Source of the DNA: JAGOBX01 sp017999075 [NCBI: Candidatus Babelota bacterium]
GTDB taxonomy: Bacteria > JAGOBX01
Assembly (NCBI GenBank): GCA_017999075.1
Contig: JAGOBX010000089.1
Location: 1-10,110 of the forward strand
DNA length: 10,110 nucleotides
Direction of reading: 5' to 3'
Shown here in pieces: positions 4,691-10,110 of the stretch. The first letter of the stretch is position 1. The number at the start of each line of letters is the position of its first letter. The notes beneath the pieces are model-generated. The model saw only the letters and a program-made list of their open reading frames with translations, was not told where the DNA came from and did no database searches. A program made the translations under genes and the position numbers.

Positions 4691-6526
4691 TTATTTTTCC
4701 ATAGATATTATGGTTTCATCAGATAAAATTTTTTCTTTTAAAATACAATCATTCAAAAAATCACAGCTTCTGCAGTATTTATTTATAGACGGAGGAAAAA
4801 TTTCAAGACTTATACTTTTTTTTAATTTATCAAAATCATTATCTCCGGCATTATTATTTTTTAATTTATTGATTTTTTCTTCGTATAACCTTGTTTTTTC
4901 TATAATTATTTCCGATGTTTTATCAATATCTTCAAGCAGATTTTCTATTCGTTTTATCACCGAAAAAGTCGATATTTTTTTATCAAACTCCATCATAAAC
5001 AAACTTACATTTTCAATTTTAACTCCAAACATATTTTCTGCTGCCCAGAAATATATAGACAACTGATCATCCTCATCTATATCTTCCTGAGTCCTGTCTG
5101 TAGGTTCTGTTTTATAATCAAGTATTTCAAACATACCGTTTCCCAAATCGTCAATCCTGTCTATATAACCGTTCATATTGACATTTTTACCTATGGGTAT
5201 TTCAAAATACGCTTCAGTTATATAAGCAGGTTTAAATTCTTTATCTTTAACAAAAGATTCGTAATATTTTTCAAGCATTTTTTTTCCGTTTTCAAAATAT
5301 CTTATTTTTTCTTCATCGCTTGAATATCCCTCTCTAAACTTATCAAAAATAACCGAATAAATTTTCATAAGATAATCATTATTTCTCAATGTTTTATCAT
5401 ATTTGTCATAAAATTTTTCAAGAGTTTCGTGAACCGAATGCCCCAAATCAAAAAACGGCTGAGGTTTTGACGGAACTCTGTCTATGTATCTCAACTTCCA
5501 GCTGTACTGACAATGTTTAAAACCTGAATATTTAGAATAGCTGAGCTTTAATCTTTTTGAATATTCCGAAAAACTTTCCCCGCATTTATCAAATGGTTTT
5601 TTAGTCCAGTAAACACATTTAGAATAATAACTGCAATACGCACATCCGCCTGATGGTCTTGCAAGTTCTAGATCATTATTGCATTGTTCTATATAAATCC
5701 TGCGTCCCCGGAATATATAATTATCCGATAACTTTATTACCTGTTTATTATGATTAACGCTGTATTCCATCACGGAAATATTATAAAGATTTTCTTTTAT
5801 TCTGCGTTCAAACTCTATAATTTCTTTCTGTTCAGGAACAATTTCTATTGTTTCTCCGGAATCAAGATACAGCAATTTCAATTTTATTTTTTTATTCTTG
5901 TATGCAGGGTTCTGCATCGCTGCCAAAACCGCAGACTGATTTCTCAAATCATTTATTAAAAAAGATTTATTGCCGGGCACAGAACCAACTTTAAAAAAAT
6001 ATAAAATAACATCTGTGTCACTTATGTCAATTCTATTGATTATATTATAAAAATAATAATTGTTGTATCTCAGCACAAGAAATTCTTTAACAGAAATACC
6101 AGTTAGATTCTCAGGCAAGAATCTTGTATAATACATATCAGCCATTTTCAATGCTTTTGAAAAGGTTTCATCATCAATATTCATATTTTTAATGTTAGCC
6201 CTGGTTTTCTCTAAAGAATTGAAAAGCATCTTTATATCAGCATCCTGCTTTAAATATATGTTCAAATAAATAATCTGTTTATGAAAATCTATTATTCCCG
6301 GTTCTATTAAAGCAAACAATTTCAGATAAATGTTTTCACAATCCTGAACAGAATCACGTGCAGAACTGTTATCTCCTTCTTTCAAGTCTGATTTAATCTG
6401 AACATTTTTGCAATCATACTCAGCAGTTTCAATAAACCTGTATTTATATGAAAGAGGGCATTTTTCTATAAGTTCAAAATGTTTTCTTGTTAACTTCAAA
6501 TCATTATAAGGTATAAAGCTGCTCAT
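4691..6526 (-). CDS. PD-(D/E)XK nuclease with duplicated module: N-terminal copy inactive, C-terminal copy intact
   Basis: A 611-residue protein of the RecB/AddB/Cas4-like nuclease superfamily. The C-terminal module (about 326-600) has C339, the GHSVHETLE motif with H366, D456 in GYIDRID, D470 and K472 in EILDYKTE, Q488 and Y492 in DQLSIYF, and C585, C588, C594 in CRSCDFLNDC. Together these form a complete catalytic site plus a four-cysteine [4Fe-4S] staple. The N-terminal part (about 10-310) repeats the plan: KLTRKHFELIEKCPLSYKYR with C23, IINRID with Asn164 at the first Asp position, ILYFFK with Phe177 at the second and K179 kept, Q197, and C295, C298, C304 with the same CX2C-X5-C spacing. 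The first copy should thus be catalytically dead but may still bind a cluster. Such enzymes cut single- or double-stranded DNA ends; no helicase partner is in the window. The ATG overlaps the TPR gene stop (ATGA), so translation is probably coupled. Confidence 0.85.
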   Translation of the reverse strand: MSSFIPYNDLKLTRKHFELIEKCPLSYKYRFIETAEYDCKNVQIKSDLKEGDNSSARDSVQDCENIYLKLFALIEPGIIDFHKQIIYLNIYLKQDADIKMLFNSLEKTRANIKNMNIDDETFSKALKMADMYYTRFLPENLTGISVKEFLVLRYNNYYFYNIINRIDISDTDVILYFFKVGSVPGNKSFLINDLRNQSAVLAAMQNPAYKNKKIKLKLLYLDSGETIEIVPEQKEIIEFERRIKENLYNISVMEYSVNHNKQVIKLSDNYIFRGRRIYIEQCNNDLELARPSGGCAYCSYYSKCVYWTKKPFDKCGESFSEYSKRLKLSYSKYSGFKHCQYSWKLRYIDRVPSKPQPFFDLGHSVHETLEKFYDKYDKTLRNNDYLMKIYSVIFDKFREGYSSDEEKIRYFENGKKMLEKYYESFVKDKEFKPAYITEAYFEIPIGKNVNMNGYIDRIDDLGNGMFEILDYKTEPTDRTQEDIDEDDQLSIYFWAAENMFGVKIENVSLFMMEFDKKISTFSVIKRIENLLEDIDKTSEIIIEKTRLYEEKINKLKNNNAGDNDFDKLKKSISLEIFPPSINKYCRSCDFLNDCILKEKILSDETIISMEK

Positions 6527-8796
6527 TTTAATTTATCCTGTTTAATAATAAAATTTATGACACTTTTATCCAAATCAACAGCAGATAGATACTGTTTAAA
6601 TATTTTTTCCGCATTTTTTTTATCTTCAAGTTCCGCATAAATTTTATACAGCAAACAATAATGCGGAATTTCATAACCTTCTGCAGGTTTATTGTTCAGC
6701 AATAATTTGACTGCAAGACTTTTTTTATTAATCGAATTTAAATATTTAGAATAAAAATATACTGCTTTCAGCGTCAAATTATGAGATTGAGCATTGTTTA
6801 TCATTTTTACCAAAAACTGCTCGCATAATTCAGGAGAAATTTTATATGCTGTAATAAATTTATTATATAAACAAAAAACATTGTCAGAACTTATTGATTT
6901 GAGTTCATATTCAGCTCTGAAATATTTTTTTGTGTTGATTAACGAATCAATTTTTTTTAATTTCTTATAAATTGATAAATCTATTCCGTCATCAGAATCA
7001 GCCATATTTTTCAATTGAAATGCGGCAGAATCAGCATAATTCAATTTCCCATAAATTTCAGACAACAGGAGTCTTGATTTATTTACGTATTCAGAATTAA
7101 ATTTGGCGGGTTTTGAAAGGATTGAATTCAAATAACCTGCAGCATTGTCATATTTCTCGTTCATAAAAAAATCAACGGCTTTATAATAAATCAGTATCTC
7201 GTTTTTTTTATCTCCGGATAAATTAATATCATCAAGAATTTTAACAAGTTCTCCATATTTTCCCTTATTAAAATATTTTCCTGTCAGCAGATATAAATCA
7301 AACGGTCTCAATTCATTTACAAAATCTCTATGATTTTTATATTCTTCCAATTTTATTTTATTAAAACATTCAGCAATATAATCATAATATTTTTCGTCTC
7401 CAATACTATTTTTATTCCGTTTAACATCATTGAGAGCAATTTCCAGTTTCCCCGACAGAATATTCGATAAAACAGATAATTCTATTGCTCCTGAAATCAG
7501 ATCTCCCGCACCGCCGGCTACAGTTATTTTTCCCAAATCAGATGCGCACAAAGAATAATTCCCGTTTATAAACCAGAAAAGGCCGCTTAACAAATTAACT
7601 TTCCTGAAATTATCATTTTCGAAATATTTTTCCGAATACTCATTTTTAAAAATCATAAACTCATTCAAATTATTTTTTCTGAATAATACCGACATTTTTT
7701 TATATTCAAGATATTCTCTGTCAGGAAACCTGTTTTTTTCCAGCTCTTCAATAAAAGAAAGAGATTTATCATATTTCTTCGACCCTATATACACATCAAT
7801 CAAAATCTTCTGAGCAGTAACTTTCAATGAAGTTTCAGGATATTGTTTAAAAAATCTTATTATCTCCTGTTCGGCAGAATCATATTTCTGAGTAAAATAA
7901 TATGATATCGCAACTGCAAGTTTAAGTTCCGGATAAAAATTGAATTCATCAAAATCTTTCAATTTTCCTATTGCCTGTATAGCCTCGTCAAACTTTAATT
8001 GCTGAATAAAAATAAGTGACTGGAGGTATTTTCTTAAAAACAAAAGTTTTTCAGAAGTTGTCCTTACTTTTTTATTCAATTCAAAAACCGCTTCATCGTA
8101 GTATTTCAAATTGAATAACGATAATGCTTTTTTATAACTTAAATACGGATCATCTTCATTTTTATATCCTGAACTGTTGTAAAAATCAAGGGCAGTTTTA
8201 AATTTGTTCTGATTAAAATAAATTTCACCATAAATCAAGTTAAGCGAATTTTTTCTTTCTTCGGAATTTATACGTGTTTTCAAACCGTTTAGAATTTCAA
8301 CAGCTTTAGTATAATCGGTTTTTTTATAATAAATCAGCGCCCTGTTATAATCCAGGTACCAGTCATCAGTTATCGAACTAAACTCTTTTTTTATTTTTGC
8401 AAGCAATTCTACAAGTTCGTCATATCTGTCAAAAGCAAGTAAAATAGAAGCTTTGAAAAAATGCGCTGACAGTTCATACTGTTTATCCGGAGTTCCTGAA
8501 TATATCAGACCATCAATTTCATTTTCAGCCGAATTATAGTCTTTTACATTTATATAACACTCTGCAAGAAGCAAATTTATTCTGTATTTAAGCCAAGGTT
8601 CTATGTAATTGGATTTTTTATAAAAATTGATTTCTTTTATGCATTCCGAATATTTTTCATTTTCAAAATAAATTAAAGACTGGACAATTGAGCCCTTGTT
8701 ATCAGCAAAAATACTAACATTCAAAAATAAAAACATTATCATAAAAAATAATGCTTTTATTTTACATAATTTTATTCTGATATGTTTATCTGTCAT
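6523..8796 (-). CDS. Exported tetratricopeptide-repeat protein
   Basis: A 757-residue helical-repeat protein. A basic start (KHIRIKLCKIK) and a hydrophobic stretch LFFMIMFLFLNVSIFA form a signal peptide with probable cleavage after A31. There is no lipobox, so it should be free in the periplasm or attached through partners. The rest consists of degenerate TPR units spaced about 34-37 residues, for example around YNSAENEID (87), YDELVELLAKI (125), YTKAVEILNGL (162), FKTALDFYNS (199), YDEAVFEL (233), FDEAIQAIGKL (269), YDSAEQEIIRFFKQYPET (305) and YDKSLSFIEEL (342). TPR arrays are protein-binding scaffolds, often in envelope biogenesis. It follows the TonB-like gene by 20 bp and overlaps the nuclease start by 4 bp. 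No strong ribosome binding site precedes the ATG. Partner and precise role are unknown. Confidence 0.8.
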   Translation of the reverse strand: MTDKHIRIKLCKIKALFFMIMFLFLNVSIFADNKGSIVQSLIYFENEKYSECIKEINFYKKSNYIEPWLKYRINLLLAECYINVKDYNSAENEIDGLIYSGTPDKQYELSAHFFKASILLAFDRYDELVELLAKIKKEFSSITDDWYLDYNRALIYYKKTDYTKAVEILNGLKTRINSEERKNSLNLIYGEIYFNQNKFKTALDFYNSSGYKNEDDPYLSYKKALSLFNLKYYDEAVFELNKKVRTTSEKLLFLRKYLQSLIFIQQLKFDEAIQAIGKLKDFDEFNFYPELKLAVAISYYFTQKYDSAEQEIIRFFKQYPETSLKVTAQKILIDVYIGSKKYDKSLSFIEELEKNRFPDREYLEYKKMSVLFRKNNLNEFMIFKNEYSEKYFENDNFRKVNLLSGLFWFINGNYSLCASDLGKITVAGGAGDLISGAIELSVLSNILSGKLEIALNDVKRNKNSIGDEKYYDYIAECFNKIKLEEYKNHRDFVNELRPFDLYLLTGKYFNKGKYGELVKILDDINLSGDKKNEILIYYKAVDFFMNEKYDNAAGYLNSILSKPAKFNSEYVNKSRLLLSEIYGKLNYADSAAFQLKNMADSDDGIDLSIYKKLKKIDSLINTKKYFRAEYELKSISSDNVFCLYNKFITAYKISPELCEQFLVKMINNAQSHNLTLKAVYFYSKYLNSINKKSLAVKLLLNNKPAEGYEIPHYCLLYKIYAELEDKKNAEKIFKQYLSAVDLDKSVINFIIKQDKLK

Positions 8797-8816
8797 AATA
8801 GTTTATTTATCTAACT

Positions 8817-9326
8817 TCAATTTATTTCATATTTAATTTTAACAGGAACATTTTCAAATCCTTGTTCTGATTCTTCAAATTTCCAATTTTTTACGGATTT
8901 AATCAAATAATCATCGAGTTCATACAATCCTGAACTTTTAATTATTTCTATATTATTGACAATTCCTTTATTATTTATTTCAAGTTTCAAATCAATATCG
9001 TATTTTTTTTCATCATCAAGCCATTCAGGGCAGTCCGGAAGAGGAAAATAAATCATTTTACGAGATAAGTTTTCTTTTATAAAAAAAGTTTTTCCGGTGG
9101 GTTTGGAAATTTTAGGAGTTACTTTAACTATATCTATATCTTTTTCTTCAATAACAGGTACAGTATCTTTTAATTCATTTTTTATTTCGATGTTTTTATC
9201 TGATAAAGGAGTTACCTCCATTTGCAATTGATTTTTTTTTTGAGGACAAAATAATAAAAGAAATACCAATAATAAGCATATTATCAGTAATATGGTAATA
9301 ATAATATTCTTGGTTTTATGCTCCAT
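8817..9326 (-). CDS. TonB-like energy-transducing protein with short linker
   Basis: A 169-residue protein with an N-terminal membrane anchor (about 8-27), a periplasmic linker (28-88) and a C-terminal domain (about 89-169) that reads as a TonB C-terminal fold. The key stretch is FPLPDCPEWLDDEKKYDIDL, then LEINNKGIVNNIEIIKSSG, then LDDYLIKSVKNWKFEE, matching the family pattern of a beta strand, 'G.v.~~~i~~SSG...ld~aal~a~~~w~f'. TonB couples the ExbB-ExbD proton motor to outer-membrane receptors. The linker has few prolines and is shorter than in classical TonB (about 240 residues). No exbB, exbD or receptor gene is nearby, so it may instead serve the TPR protein encoded next to it. It lies 20 bp after the response regulator gene. 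Family call likely, transport role uncertain. Confidence 0.75.
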   Translation of the reverse strand: MEHKTKNIIITILLIICLLLVFLLLFCPQKKNQLQMEVTPLSDKNIEIKNELKDTVPVIEEKDIDIVKVTPKISKPTGKTFFIKENLSRKMIYFPLPDCPEWLDDEKKYDIDLKLEINNKGIVNNIEIIKSSGLYELDDYLIKSVKNWKFEESEQGFENVPVKIKYEIN

Positions 9327-9346
9327 TTAATAAACCATAAACCGGG

Positions 9347-9949
9347 TTAAATAATATTTAATATCCGTTTTATCATATCGCTGAGTTCTTTAATTTTTAT
9401 AGGCTTAGAAACATATGAATCTGCCCCTGTCGCATATATTTTTTCAATATCTGAAAGTTTATTTAATCCGGTTAACGCTATAATCGGAATTTTTTTGGTG
9501 GATTCGTAGTTTTTAAAATATTTTATAGTTTCAAAACCGTCCATTTCAGGCATTACCATATCAAGTAAAATTAAATCGGGTTTAAAATCTACAGCTTTTG
9601 TGCCTGCCTCAATACCATTTTTAGCGGTTTCCACTCTATAACCCATCGCTTTTAAATTAATTGATAAAGTGTCTAATATATCAGCATCGTCATCAACGCA
9701 TAAAATACGCTTTTTAATATCTTCCCCCATATTCTTCATAAGCATATTATTTTTACGGACAAATTCTTCAAGGTCAACCAGCCGAATCTTATACTGACCT
9801 CCTACTGTCTGAAATGCTTTTAATTCATGCTGCTGAATCCAATTGCGTATAGTTCTTGCGGAAACAAAACATTTTTTCGCCGCTGCCTGCGATGAAATAA
9901 CAACATCTTCTTTTTTCAAATTATCATTGCTTTCATTATTATTTTTCAT
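9347..9949 (-). CDS. Response regulator with N-terminal excisionase-like DNA-binding domain
   Basis: A 200-residue two-domain cytoplasmic protein. Residues 14-68 form a MerR/excisionase-type winged helix (SSQAAAKKCFVSARTIRNW, then VGGQYKIRLVDLEEFV), the HTH_17 pattern. Residues 80-200 are a CheY-like receiver with acidic D86/D87, phosphoacceptor D130 (LILLDMVMPEMDG), T160 (ALTG) and K182 (SKP), so all phosphorylation residues are present. The domain order is the reverse of OmpR or NarL regulators, where the receiver comes first. ATG 9949 is supported by AAGGTG (9955-9960) 5 bases upstream. No histidine kinase is in the window. As first gene of the string leading to the TonB-like, TPR and nuclease genes, it may regulate that operon, but no target site is identified. 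Confidence 0.9.
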   Translation of the reverse strand: MKNNNESNDNLKKEDVVISSQAAAKKCFVSARTIRNWIQQHELKAFQTVGGQYKIRLVDLEEFVRKNNMLMKNMGEDIKKRILCVDDDADILDTLSINLKAMGYRVETAKNGIEAGTKAVDFKPDLILLDMVMPEMDGFETIKYFKNYESTKKIPIIALTGLNKLSDIEKIYATGADSYVSKPIKIKELSDMIKRILNII

Positions 9950-9954
9950 ACAAA

Positions 9955-9960
9955 CACCTT
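9955..9960 (-). promoter_or_regulatory. Ribosome binding site of the response regulator
   Basis: AAGGTG on the minus strand, 5 bases before ATG 9949. It confirms that the response regulator starts here and leaves about 150 bp to the window edge. Confidence 0.65.
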
Positions 9961-9986
9961 TTTTCTTATATTTCCTTTTTTTCCAC

Positions 9987-10110
9987 GATATAATAAATTT
10001 ATATTATGACAGTCACATATCTATTCAAGTGTCCAAACATGAAGGTTTAGGATTAGGATTTTATGAAGCATTAGCAACAGGCACTCCAGTAATATCATTA
10101 AATACTCAAC
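9987..10110 (+). pseudogene. Glycosyltransferase (GT4-like) fragment, 5' end missing, runs off right edge
   Basis: The plus strand in the frame of codon 10038 reads INLYYDSHISIQVSKHEG and then LGLGFYEALATGTPVISLNT without a stop. This is the conserved sugar-nucleotide-binding signature of GT-B glycosyltransferases (family 1/4): the acidic EGLGLGFYEA motif followed by TGTPVI. In an intact enzyme 200 or more residues precede this motif. Here the opposite-strand response regulator begins at 9949, only about 30 bp before the similarity appears, and no ATG lies in frame upstream. The sequence between is T-rich and low complexity. It is therefore a 5'-truncated gene, or a chimeric join or contig end in the assembly. 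The similarity is visible by eye only; its left border is approximate. No stretch over 300 bp in this window lacks a gene. Confidence 0.55.

Noticed and set aside
4710-5066. Plus-strand frame opposite the nuclease C-terminus
   Set aside because: The minus strand here encodes the catalytic motifs and cysteines; the plus frame is Ser/Leu/Phe-rich noise.
4691-6526. Cas4 or another CRISPR adaptation nuclease
   Set aside because: The cysteine-staple nuclease motifs are shared, but the protein is far longer than Cas4, no repeats or other cas genes are present, and the duplicated layout differs.
9993-10002. Palindrome ATAAATTTAT, also seen near 4685
   Set aside because: Pure A/T palindromes of this length are expected by chance in this composition.
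10001-10028. TTGAAT - 16 bp - TAATAT on the minus strand as a promoter for the response regulator
   Set aside because: It lies within the glycosyltransferase coding fragment and matches consensus only at 4 of 6 bases per box; it may belong to foreign or misassembled sequence.
1-10110. tRNA or rRNA genes, CRISPR arrays, insertion sequences
   Set aside because: I looked for cloverleaf and repeat patterns and transposase motifs on both strands by eye and saw none.

Overview
The window is AT-rich (roughly 30% G+C by eye). Every recognisable complete gene lies on the minus strand, so transcription runs right to left. TGA is used as a stop (positions 415, 1282, 6523), so the standard bacterial code applies. 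A signal peptide on a TPR protein and a TonB-like protein suggest a cell with an outer membrane. A DPD-type flavin/iron-sulfur enzyme and an [4Fe-4S]-type nuclease fit an anaerobe or facultative anaerobe. The sequence alone does not let me name a phylum.

Reading in the direction of transcription, the right part (9949 to 4691) is a tight gene string. It starts with a response regulator that has an excisionase-like DNA-binding domain in front of its receiver domain. A short membrane-anchored TonB-like protein follows after 20 bp, then a 757-residue exported TPR protein after another 20 bp. A PD-(D/E)XK nuclease protein comes next, its ATG overlapping the TPR stop codon (ATGA). This nuclease is the most unusual protein here: it looks like a tandem duplication of one nuclease module. 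The N-terminal copy keeps all four candidate iron-sulfur cysteines but has lost catalytic residues, and the C-terminal copy looks intact.

The middle (4617 to 2110) is a single 835-residue flavoprotein with the full domain order of dihydropyrimidine dehydrogenase: N-terminal Fe-S, FAD, NAD(P), FMN barrel, C-terminal two-cluster ferredoxin. It keeps the catalytic cysteine, but neighbouring substrate-pocket residues differ from the pyrimidine enzymes. It ends at a 19-bp perfect hairpin.

The left part (about 2010 to 1) starts from a plausible promoter and encodes two small unrecognised proteins, one coiled-coil and one membrane-anchored and basic. A strong intrinsic terminator follows. Immediately after it come a Trm112-family protein, an AtpI-like protein and the start of ATP synthase subunit a (atpB), which runs off the left edge. 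No obvious promoter fits between the terminator and the Trm112 gene, so it may act as an attenuator in front of the ATP synthase operon.

At the right edge, on the plus strand, about 120 bp encode a clear glycosyltransferase signature (EGLGLGFYEALATGTPVI). There is no room for the N-terminal part of such an enzyme, so this is either a truncated gene or a misassembled contig end.
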